Positions 16,579-23,672 of a stretch of 33,964 bases of DNA are shown one piece after another. Under the pieces are notes generated by a model that saw only the letters and a program-made list of their open reading frames with translations, made no database searches and had not been told where the DNA came from. Each line of letters begins with the position of its first letter. Position 1 is the stretch's first letter. The position numbers and the translations under genes are program-made. The stretch covers positions 526,771 to 560,734 of the forward strand of contig PTEU01000002.1 in the NCBI GenBank assembly GCA_004359425.1. Reading direction: 5' to 3'. Source of the DNA: Ideonella sp. MAG2. GTDB taxonomy: Bacteria > Pseudomonadota > Gammaproteobacteria > Burkholderiales > Burkholderiaceae_C.

Positions 16579-17319
16579 TTAGCGTGACGCTGACGACGAA
16601 GGTTGCGGCAAGGCGTTGAGACGAGCCAACTGAGCCGGGGTGCCCACGTTCTCCCACGGCCCCTGCAGCAACAGGCCGCCCAATTGCTGGCGCTCTGCGC
16701 TCTCAAAGAGCAGGGGGCCCAGGGCGGCGCGTTCGCCAGTGCGCACGGCACCCACCATACGGGGACGCATCAGCGCTAGGTTGGCGTAGGTCCAAGGTCG
16801 CGCGGCCGTGTCTCGCCTCAGACGCCCTTCGGGGCTCAGGTCAAAATCCCCGTTACGGTTGAAGTCAGGATTGGCGACGACCCACAGTTGGGCGTCATCA
16901 TCGCTGGTGCGGAAAGCGTCGACCAAAGAAGGCTTGAACTCAAAGTCAGGGCAGTAGATGTCGCCCGACACCACCCAAAACACCTCATCCCCTTTGGGCG
17001 CCAGCCAGGGCAGGGCTTTGGCAATGCCGCCAGCCGTTTCCAATGCGCCGCCATGGTCGCGGCCCTCGTGGCTGTAATGCAGGCGCAGGCCAAAGCGGCT
17101 GCCGTCGCCCAAGGTGGCGGGGAACTGCTCTTCCAGCCAGGCGGTGTTGATCACCACCTCTTGCACGCCCGCGCGGGCCAGGGCCAGCAGGTGCCACTCG
17201 ATCATCGGGCGGCCTTGCACCATCAGCAGGGGTTTGGGCGTGGTGTCGGTCAGTGGGCGCATGCGTTCACCCCGGCCTGCGGCCAGCACGATGGCCCGAA
17301 CAGGTGCAAGCACGCTCAT
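16579..17319 (-). CDS. murU: N-acetylmuramate-1-phosphate uridylyltransferase-like protein
   Basis: A 246-residue nucleotidyltransferase. The N-terminus IVLAAGRGERMRPLTDTTPKPLL is the pyrophosphorylase signature, followed by GRPMIEWHLLALARAG, VINTAWLEEQ, the sugar-binding HEGRDHGGALETAGGIA and VVSGDIYCPDFE with a metal-binding Asp. The C-terminus GPWENVGTPAQLARLNAL is typical of MurU. MurU makes UDP-MurNAc in peptidoglycan recycling. Its usual partner, the AmgK sugar kinase, is not next to it here; the start codon instead overlaps the stop of a secreted glycosidase (ATGA). A mannose-1-phosphate guanylyltransferase-like role is the main alternative. Confidence 0.85.
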   Translation of the reverse strand: MSVLAPVRAIVLAAGRGERMRPLTDTTPKPLLMVQGRPMIEWHLLALARAGVQEVVINTAWLEEQFPATLGDGSRFGLRLHYSHEGRDHGGALETAGGIAKALPWLAPKGDEVFWVVSGDIYCPDFEFKPSLVDAFRTSDDDAQLWVVANPDFNRNGDFDLSPEGRLRRDTAARPWTYANLALMRPRMVGAVRTGERAALGPLLFESAERQQLGGLLLQGPWENVGTPAQLARLNALPQPSSSASR

Positions 17320-18710
17320 TGCAGAATCACCGTGCCCACGGCCTGTTTGCCCAGCGTGGCCTTGAGCGTGCAGTTGTCGGCCTTGGCCTGGCGAATGGCG
17401 GCATCGCCCCTACCGGCAGGGCTCCAGGCTTCGACCTGGCTCACGCTCATGCAGGCCTTGCTGCCGCCTAGCAGCTTGGCGCTGATCTCTTGCACCTGGT
17501 CGGTGCTGTTGACCAACATCACATAGCTGTTCTTGCCGCTTTGCAGGGCGGCCCCATACACGCCCGTAGGCAGGTTGATGGGGCGCTGAGCCACGGCGGC
17601 CCCGGGCGGCACCTTGGAGAACAGCGCTTGCAGCGCATGGGCCACCGGCCGCCGCTCGCCGCTGGCCGACATCATGCCGTGGGTCTTGCCCTTCTTCTGC
17701 CAAGCAAAGTCTTGGATCTGCCAATAGATCAGGCCGCTCGCCCCTTTGCTCAACAAAAGCACGGCGCTGGAGGCCGCATGCACCGCGAACTCGGGCGAGG
17801 TGACTTGCAGCTCGTCGTCGGCAAAGAAGTCGTCTTCGTCCGAGTGCTGTTTGACGCCGAACTCGGTGATCATGATGGGGCCAAACTTGCCCTGGCCCAT
17901 GAAGCTGGCCGTGCCGCTGTCGCGCCGATCCGCCAAGACCTCCGGGGTGTCATAGACATGGGCGGACACATAGCCCAGCGCCTTCTCGGCATTGGCTTCC
18001 TTCATGCCGCCAATAAAGTGGTCAAACTGGCGCAGCCCTGTGCCAGGGCCATCAATCTTGATGTTCTGCAAGCCATGCTCGTTCATGGCTTTGCGGGTCG
18101 ACAGGGCCAGTTGCGCATAGTGGGCTGGCACAAATTTGGTGCCCCAGGCCCCATGCGGCTCGTTCACCAATTCAATGCCATCGGGCTCAATGCCCAGGCC
18201 CTTGAGGTAAAGCAGTTGCGCCACGATGCTGCGTGCGTAGTCGTCGATCAACTCGGGTTGCGCATAGTTGGCCTTGGATTTGGAGCCCACTTTCTTGGCC
18301 TGGGTCTTGACCCAGGGCTCGGGCACGCGCCAAAAAATCAGGTGCGGCGTGATGCCCAAGCTCCGCATCTGGTCACGAAACTCCGTCAGGCGGTCGCGCT
18401 GCTCGGCGCTGTCATGCTTTTTGATGAGCGCCAAGCCCTCTTCCACCGTCATGCCCTCGCGCAGCTCTCTGAGGGGCACCTTGGGGTTGAGCGAGACCCG
18501 CACAAAGCGGGCGTTCAGGTCTTTGAGCATCTGCCCGGTGACGCGGGGGTTCTTGTTGTTCAGCCACACCTGGGTGCCAAAACCCAAAAAGGTATGACTG
18601 CTGCCAAAGTCAAAGCTGGCCTCGGCAGCCTGGGCGCTGGGGACCAAGGCGGCGCACAGGGCCGCACTCAAGGCCAGTGCCAGAGCGGTATGTGTGTGGG
18701 GTTTAAGCAT
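17316..18710 (-). CDS. Secreted clan GH-A glycoside hydrolase
   Basis: A 464-residue exported hydrolase. Residues 1-28 are a signal peptide (ending SAQAA). The catalytic barrel shows FLGFGTQVWLN at the start, the acid/base Glu184 in IELVNEPHGAWG and the nucleophile Glu283 in IMITEFGVKQ, about 100 residues apart as expected for clan GH-A (GH5/GH30/GH39-like). GLIYWQIQDFAWQ closes the barrel, and a ~100-residue beta-type C-terminal region ends in KQAVGTVILQ. The ATG at 18710 is chosen because GGAGGAA (complement of 18715-18721) lies just upstream; longer in-frame starts lack this. The substrate is unknown. The 4-nt overlap with murU suggests co-transcription. Confidence 0.8.
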   Translation of the reverse strand: MLKPHTHTALALALSAALCAALVPSAQAAEASFDFGSSHTFLGFGTQVWLNNKNPRVTGQMLKDLNARFVRVSLNPKVPLRELREGMTVEEGLALIKKHDSAEQRDRLTEFRDQMRSLGITPHLIFWRVPEPWVKTQAKKVGSKSKANYAQPELIDDYARSIVAQLLYLKGLGIEPDGIELVNEPHGAWGTKFVPAHYAQLALSTRKAMNEHGLQNIKIDGPGTGLRQFDHFIGGMKEANAEKALGYVSAHVYDTPEVLADRRDSGTASFMGQGKFGPIMITEFGVKQHSDEDDFFADDELQVTSPEFAVHAASSAVLLLSKGASGLIYWQIQDFAWQKKGKTHGMMSASGERRPVAHALQALFSKVPPGAAVAQRPINLPTGVYGAALQSGKNSYVMLVNSTDQVQEISAKLLGGSKACMSVSQVEAWSPAGRGDAAIRQAKADNCTLKATLGKQAVGTVILQ

Positions 18711-18857
18711 CTTGTTCCTCCGGTACATGGCCCAGAAGTCTACGCGCTGTGCAATCCCCCTTGATTGCCGAAGGTGTGCGCGCTGCATCACCCTCGATCC
18801 CACGTATCATCCCCCGCGCTGGCCAAGGGTGGCCGGCCATTGCACGAAGGAGCAGCC
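18711..18857. promoter_or_regulatory. Divergent intergenic region between the glycosidase and the SPFH gene
   Basis: 147 nt separate two divergent starts, so promoters for both transcription units probably lie here. The glycosidase ribosome-binding site (complement of 18715-18721) and an AAGGAG-type site before the SPFH ATG (about 18847-18852) are visible. I do not see a clear -35/-10 pair. Confidence 0.5.
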
Positions 18858-19928
18858 ATGGGCCTGATGGATTTCATCAAGAAACAGTTCATTGACATCC
18901 TGGAGTGGACCGAGTCCGGCGACGGCGTCTTGGCCTGGCGCTACCCCATGGCCGATAACGAAATCCAATACGGCGGCTCGCTGACTGTGCGCGAGAGCCA
19001 AATGGCCGTCTTCGTCAACGAAGGCAAGGTGGCCGATGTGTTTGGGCCGGGCATGTACAAGCTCACCACCCAAACCCTGCCGGTGCTGACCTACCTCAAG
19101 AACTGGGACAAGCTGTTTGCCAGCCCGTTCAAGAGCGATGTTTACTTCTTCAGCACTCGCCAGCAGATCGACCAGCGCTGGGGCACCAGCCAGCCGGTCA
19201 CCATCCGCGACAAAGACTTTGGTGCGGTGCGCTTGCGTGCCTTTGGCAACTTTGCCTATCGCATCACCGACCCCAAGCTCTTCCACACCGAGATCACCGG
19301 CACCCGGGACCGCTACACCACCGAAGACCTGGACGGCCAGTTGCGCGGCATGATGTTGCAGCACATCAGCGACGCCGTGGCCACCAGCGGCGTGCCTTTC
19401 TTGGACTTGGCCGCCAACCAAATCGAGTTCGCGCAGCAGCTCAAGGCGGCCACCGCACCCTCGTTTGAAGCCATTGGCTTGAAGCTGGAAAGCGTGACGG
19501 TGCAAAACGTCTCGCTGCCAGATGAGCTGCAAAAAATCCTCGACCAAAAAATCGGCATGGGCATGGTCGGCAACGACATGGGCAAGTTCATGCAGTACCA
19601 AACGGCGCAGGCCATTCCGGCCATGGCCCAAGGTGTGGGCCAAGGCGGCGGCAGTGGCCTGGCGGGCGATGCCATGGGCCTGGGCGCAGGCATGGCCATG
19701 GGCCAGGTCTTGGCCCAGCAAATGGGTTCGGCCATGGCGCAGGCCAATGCGGCTTCAGCGGCCTCTGCGGCTGCGGCTGCACCCGTGGCCGCCGCACCAG
19801 CAGCCCCGGCCATGACGGCAGAACAGGTGATGGCGACCCTGGAAAAGCTGGGCGACCTCAAAGCCAAAGGCATCTTGACGGAGGCCGAGTTCGCCGCCAA
19901 GAAGGCCGACCTGCTGGCCAAACTTTGA
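18858..19928 (+). CDS. SPFH-domain protein with C-terminal SHOCT motif (YdjI-like)
   Basis: A 356-residue protein. The N-terminus MGLMDFIKKQFIDILEW is the amphipathic membrane-binding segment of YdjI/virion-core-like SPFH proteins, and about residues 25-230 form the SPFH body (VRESQMAVFVNEGKVADVFGPG, ending ILDQKIGMGMVG). Then come a Gly/Ala/Met-rich linker, an Ala/Pro-rich spacer and a terminal SHOCT motif with TLEKLGDLKAKGILTEAEF and AKKADLLAKL. SPFH proteins oligomerise on membranes, and this subfamily is linked to envelope stress and PspA-type systems. The ATG at 18858 follows GAAGGAG; a longer in-frame start at 18765 lacks homologous sequence. It leads a unidirectional run with DUF4178 and DUF350 genes. 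Confidence 0.88.
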   Translation: MGLMDFIKKQFIDILEWTESGDGVLAWRYPMADNEIQYGGSLTVRESQMAVFVNEGKVADVFGPGMYKLTTQTLPVLTYLKNWDKLFASPFKSDVYFFSTRQQIDQRWGTSQPVTIRDKDFGAVRLRAFGNFAYRITDPKLFHTEITGTRDRYTTEDLDGQLRGMMLQHISDAVATSGVPFLDLAANQIEFAQQLKAATAPSFEAIGLKLESVTVQNVSLPDELQKILDQKIGMGMVGNDMGKFMQYQTAQAIPAMAQGVGQGGGSGLAGDAMGLGAGMAMGQVLAQQMGSAMAQANAASAASAAAAAPVAAAPAAPAMTAEQVMATLEKLGDLKAKGILTEAEFAAKKADLLAKL

Positions 19929-19949
19929 GCTTGCTGCGGTTCAGCACGC

Positions 19950-19989
19950 CGTTCGGGCTGGACCCGAACGCTCGCGCAGGACGCCTGCG
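19950..19989. repeat. Two adjacent hairpins after the SPFH gene
   Basis: CGTTCGGG (19950-19957) pairs perfectly with CCCGAACG (19963-19970) across a 5-nt loop, and CGCAGG (19975-19980) pairs with CCTGCG (19984-19989) across 3 nt. The first arm starts like the dispersed repeat seen at 21999 and 23683. No T-tract follows, so it is a REP-like element or mRNA-stabilising structure rather than a classic terminator. Confidence 0.6.
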
Positions 19990-20012
19990 ACACGACAGAA
20001 AGTTCATAGGCC

Positions 20013-21686
20013 TTGGCCTCTCCCTCGCCTGACGCGCCCGCACCGCGCGCCCAACGCACTTGGCAATCCACCTGCCCGCATTGCGGCGCGCCGGTGGAGT
20101 TTGCCTCGGCCGCGTCGGCCAGCGCGGTGTGCAGCTTTTGCCGCAGCACCTTGCTGCGCGAGGGCGATGCCCTGCGCCGCATTGGCGAAAGTGCCGAAGT
20201 CTTTGACGACCACTCGCCCTTGCAATTGGGGGCCACAGGCCGCCACCAAGGCGTGGGCTTTAGCGTGGTAGGGCGCTTGCAGTTCCGCACCACGGACAGC
20301 GTTTGGAACGAATGGCATTTGTTGTTTGACGCCACGGCCGGCGAGGTGGCACGCCTCAAATCGGCCTGGCTGAGCGAAGACAACGGCGCTTATGTGCTGG
20401 CCTTTGACCTGCCCTCGGCCAGCGATGCACCGGCACCGGATGAGGTGGTGGCGGGCGAGCGCCGCTTGGTGGATGGGCAAATCTGGAGCGTGGCCTCGGT
20501 GGTGCAGGCGCGCCTCAGCGCTGCGCAGGGTGAACTGCCCCAGCCCCCGCTGCTGGACAAGCCCTTCACCGTGGCCGAGCTGCGCAACGAACGCGGTGAA
20601 GTCGGCTCCCTGCAATACCTCGACCCTGCCAAGCCGCAGTGGTCCACCGGCCGCGCCATCACGCTCAATAGCCTGGAGATGCGTGGCCTCAAAGAGGGCG
20701 AAGCGGCGGCAGCCCTCAAAGGTAAAGCCTTTGAATGCCCCAGTTGCGGCGCGGCCCTGGCACCCACGCTGGCCACCACCCAAAGTCTCACTTGCGGCCA
20801 GTGCAAGGCCGTGGTGGACATCTCCAAGGGCGTGGGGGCAGACCTGGCCCACTACGCGCAAAACAACTCGGGCTCGGGCGGCGGCCTGGAGCCCCAGATT
20901 CCGCTGGGCAAGGTCGGCAGCTTCAACATCGGGGCCGAGGGCACGCAGTCTTGGCAGGTGGTGGGCTATCAAGAGCGCTGCAATGTGCCGCTGCCCAGCG
21001 ATGAGGACGACGAACAAGTCTTCTGGCGCGAGTACCTGCTCTACAACCGGCAGCAGGGCTTTGCCTTTTTGGTCGATACCAACGAGGGCTGGAGCATTGT
21101 GCGCCCTCTCACGGGTGCGCCCACCGTGCGTGGCGACAAGGCCAGTTGGTCCACCATGCAGTTTCGCCAGCGCGAGCGCTACCAGGCCAAAGTCACCTGG
21201 GTGCAAGGCGAGTTTTACTGGCGGGTGCAGCGCGAAGAAATGGCCTGGGTCACCGACTACGTCGGCCCCAAGGGCGAGTTACTCTCGCGCGAAGAAAGCA
21301 AGGGCCAAGACGCCAGCGAAGTGGTGTGGTCTTATGGCAAGACCTTGACGCTGGAGCAAGTGGCCACGGCCTTCCGGCTCGACGCCAAGGCCCGCCAAGC
21401 CTTGCGGCGCGACGCCTCACCGCTGTCCGGCCTGGGGTCTTCGCTGGGTTCGGCCTCGGCTGGCTCGGGCCTGAGTGCTGGGGCCATCATGCTCATCGTG
21501 GTGATGGTGGTCATGGTGTTGATGCTCACCATGTGCAGCAGCGACGACTGTGACAGCACGCGCAAGGCCTATGGCGAGGCGAGTGCCGAGTACCAGCAGT
21601 GCAAGCGCAACCAAAGCTCTGGCGGCTTCCGCAGCAGCGGCGGCTCGTTTGGCGGGTTTTCAAGTGGCGGCGGTGGGCATAAATAG
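20013..21686 (+). CDS. DUF4178 zinc-ribbon membrane protein
   Basis: A 557-residue protein with a TTG start directly after an in-frame stop, so no longer form is possible. It has a zinc ribbon at C21xxC24...C40xxC43, a DUF4178 domain (LGATGRHQGVGFSVVGRLQFR, then WNEWHLLFD), a second CPSCGAAL...CGQC ribbon near residue 241, and another DUF4178-like domain (SWQVVGYQERC to FYWRVQREE). A single C-terminal membrane helix (AGAIMLIVVMVVMVLMLTM) is followed by a short tail rich in Ser, Gly and Phe. The topology suggests a large cytoplasmic part anchored at the inner membrane. It sits between the SPFH and DUF350 genes, an association recalled for envelope-stress loci. Molecular function is unknown. 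Confidence 0.83.
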   Translation: MASPSPDAPAPRAQRTWQSTCPHCGAPVEFASAASASAVCSFCRSTLLREGDALRRIGESAEVFDDHSPLQLGATGRHQGVGFSVVGRLQFRTTDSVWNEWHLLFDATAGEVARLKSAWLSEDNGAYVLAFDLPSASDAPAPDEVVAGERRLVDGQIWSVASVVQARLSAAQGELPQPPLLDKPFTVAELRNERGEVGSLQYLDPAKPQWSTGRAITLNSLEMRGLKEGEAAAALKGKAFECPSCGAALAPTLATTQSLTCGQCKAVVDISKGVGADLAHYAQNNSGSGGGLEPQIPLGKVGSFNIGAEGTQSWQVVGYQERCNVPLPSDEDDEQVFWREYLLYNRQQGFAFLVDTNEGWSIVRPLTGAPTVRGDKASWSTMQFRQRERYQAKVTWVQGEFYWRVQREEMAWVTDYVGPKGELLSREESKGQDASEVVWSYGKTLTLEQVATAFRLDAKARQALRRDASPLSGLGSSLGSASAGSGLSAGAIMLIVVMVVMVLMLTMCSSDDCDSTRKAYGEASAEYQQCKRNQSSGGFRSSGGSFGGFSSGGGGHK

Positions 21687-21717
21687 CCCTGCCTCTCAAA
21701 GTCAATAGGAGAACAAC

Positions 21718-21939
21718 ATGAACCTGGAATGGTTGAAGCCCGCTGTGGTGCTCGGCTCCGTCCTCTACGCCGTGATTGGCGTGGTGGTGCTCTGGGCCAG
21801 CTTTGTCATCATCGACAAACTCACACCCTACAAGCTCTGGGAAGAGATCGTCGAGCACAAAAACGTGGCGCTGGGCATCGTGGTGGCCGGCATGTTCATC
21901 GCCATCGGCCAGATCGTCGCAGCGGCGATCCATGGTTGA
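21718..21939 (+). CDS. DUF350 small membrane protein (YjfL-like)
   Basis: A 73-residue protein with two membrane helices, AVVLGSVLYAVIGVVVLWAS and VALGIVVAGMFIAIGQIVAAA, joined by a charged loop containing DKLTPYKLWEEIVEHKN. This is half the length of the duplicated DUF350 proteins and matches the short single-repeat form. AGGAGAAC just upstream is a strong ribosome-binding site. It lies 31 nt after the DUF4178 gene. Function is unknown; DUF350 proteins recur next to SPFH/PspA-type genes. Confidence 0.85.
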   Translation: MNLEWLKPAVVLGSVLYAVIGVVVLWASFVIIDKLTPYKLWEEIVEHKNVALGIVVAGMFIAIGQIVAAAIHG

Positions 21940-21998
21940 GGTGGGCGCGAGACAGAAATCGTGCTGCGGTGCAAAGGTCGAGGTGGCCCGCATCGCAC

Positions 21999-22052
21999 CG
22001 TTCGGGCTGAGCCTGTCGAAGCCCCCACCCTTCAACAGGCTCAGGGCGAACG
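21999..22052. repeat. REP-like inverted repeat between DUF350 and the spermidine-synthase-like gene
   Basis: The left arm (21999-22020) reads CGTTCGGGCTGAGCCTGTCG and continues AA. The right arm (22031-22052) is its near-perfect inverse, ending TCAGGGCGAACG. Three mismatches over 22 pairs and a 10-nt C-rich loop make a stable hairpin. This is a known kind of dispersed repeat in beta- and gammaproteobacteria. It fills most of the 158-nt gap here. Confidence 0.85.
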
Positions 22053-22097
22053 ACCTGAGATCGCGGTTGGCTGCGACAAGGCCCCGGTTTGAGCGTG

Positions 22098-23672
22098 ATG
22101 CATCCTGAGGAGCCCGCGCCCAGCCGCGCTTCACCCGCTGAAGTTCTGCTGCTGGCCTCGGTCTTTCTGATCGCGGCCTGCGGCCTGGTCTATGAGCTGG
22201 CGGCAGGTGCGCTGGCCAGCTATTTGTTGGGTGACTCGGTGCTGCAGTTCAGCACCATCATCGGCACCTACTTGTTCGCCATGGGCGTGGGCTCGTGGCT
22301 CTCGCGCTTTTTTGAGCGGCAACTGGTGGCGCACTTTTTGCGCATCGAGCTGCTGGTCGGCTTGATCGGTGGGCTCATGCCTGCGGCGCTGTTTGTGGCG
22401 CATTCCAGCCTCACGGTGGCGGGCCACACCTTGGGCTCGGGCCTGCCGTTTCGGGTGGCGCTCTATGGCCTGGTGTGGGGGGTGGGCGTGCTGGTGGGCT
22501 TAGAGATTCCGCTGGTGATGCGCATCTTGAAGCGCCAGTTCTCGCGCGCCTATGCGCTCAAAGACTTGGTCTCCCAGGTCTTGACCTTTGACTACCTGGG
22601 CGCCCTGGTGGTGGCCGTGGCCTTTCCGCTGTTGCTGGTGCCGCATTTGGGCTTGGTGCGCACCGGCTTGTTCTTTGGCCTGCTCAATGCCGCCGTGGCG
22701 GTGTGGGCGCTGTGGATGTTTCGGGCCGAGCTGCGCCAGTGGGGAGCGCACGCCGCAGCCTGCGCCGGTGTCATTGGCACCCTGAGTGTGGCCTGGTGGG
22801 GGGCGGATGCGCTCTCGACTTGGGCTGAAGACCGCTTCTATGGCGAGCACATCGTGATGCGCGCGACCAGCCCGTATCAAAAAATTGTGCTGACCCAAGG
22901 GCACTCGGGCGTGCGGCTCTTTTTGAACGGCAACTTGCAGTTCCACTCGCGCGACGAATACCGCTATCACGAGGCCCTGGTCCACCCCGCCATGGCGGCC
23001 CATGGTGCGCCCAAACGCGTGCTGGTGCTGGGAGGGGGAGACGGCATGGCGGTGCGTGAAGTTTTGCGTTACCCCTCGGTGGAGCAAGTGACGCTGGTGG
23101 AGCTGGACCCCCACATGACCCAGCTCTTTGCCCAAGAGCCCCTGCTCACCGCCTTGAATGGCCGGGCCTTGCTGTCCCCCAAGCTGCGCATCATCAACAC
23201 CGATGCCTTTGCTTGGCTGGAGTCTCACACCGAGACCTTTGATGTCATCGTGGTCGACTTCCCCGACCCCACCAACTTTGCCCTGGGCAAGCTCTACACC
23301 ACCAGCTTTTATGCCCTGCTCGACCAGCACTTGGCCGCCAGCGGCTATGCCGTGGTGCAGACGACCTCGCCGCTGATGGCCCGCAAAAGCTTTTGGACGG
23401 TGGCCAGCACCATCGAGGCCGTGGGCCTCTCCACCACGCCCTATCACGCCCATGTGCCCAGCTTTGGCGAGTGGGGCTTTATCCTGGCCAGCCGCAGGCC
23501 CTGGCGCATGCCGCAAGCCCTGCCGGAGGGCCTGCGTTACCTGATCCTGGGCACCTTGCCGACCTTGTTCGAGTTCCCGGCTGATATGGCCCGCGTGCCT
23601 GCTGAGCCCAACCGCCTCTCCACCCAAAACCTGGTCCACACCTTTGAGACCGAGTGGGGGCAGGTGCGGTGA
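22098..23672 (+). CDS. Membrane-embedded spermidine-synthase-like aminopropyltransferase
   Basis: A 524-residue protein with two parts. About the first 225 residues form roughly seven membrane helices (VLLLASVFLIAACGLVYELA is the first), and the rest is a SpeE-type Rossmann domain. LVLGGGDGMAVREVL binds the decarboxylated SAM, VTLVELDPHM is the ribose-binding acidic strand, and VDFPDPTNFALGKLY holds the catalytic Asp region. HSRDEYRYHEALVHPAM matches the spermidine synthase signature. Family members are annotated as polyamine aminopropyltransferases, but amine substrates of the membrane-fused type are mostly unproven. TTG 22089 and GTG 22095 are alternative starts; I prefer the ATG. A SAM decarboxylase gene lies 6.5 kb downstream. 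Confidence 0.85.
   Translation: MHPEEPAPSRASPAEVLLLASVFLIAACGLVYELAAGALASYLLGDSVLQFSTIIGTYLFAMGVGSWLSRFFERQLVAHFLRIELLVGLIGGLMPAALFVAHSSLTVAGHTLGSGLPFRVALYGLVWGVGVLVGLEIPLVMRILKRQFSRAYALKDLVSQVLTFDYLGALVVAVAFPLLLVPHLGLVRTGLFFGLLNAAVAVWALWMFRAELRQWGAHAAACAGVIGTLSVAWWGADALSTWAEDRFYGEHIVMRATSPYQKIVLTQGHSGVRLFLNGNLQFHSRDEYRYHEALVHPAMAAHGAPKRVLVLGGGDGMAVREVLRYPSVEQVTLVELDPHMTQLFAQEPLLTALNGRALLSPKLRIINTDAFAWLESHTETFDVIVVDFPDPTNFALGKLYTTSFYALLDQHLAASGYAVVQTTSPLMARKSFWTVASTIEAVGLSTTPYHAHVPSFGEWGFILASRRPWRMPQALPEGLRYLILGTLPTLFEFPADMARVPAEPNRLSTQNLVHTFETEWGQVR

Noticed and set aside
17490..18764. 424-codon open frame antisense to the glycoside hydrolase
   Set aside because: The minus-strand frame has a signal peptide, both catalytic Glu residues and a ribosome-binding site; the plus-strand translation has no family features.
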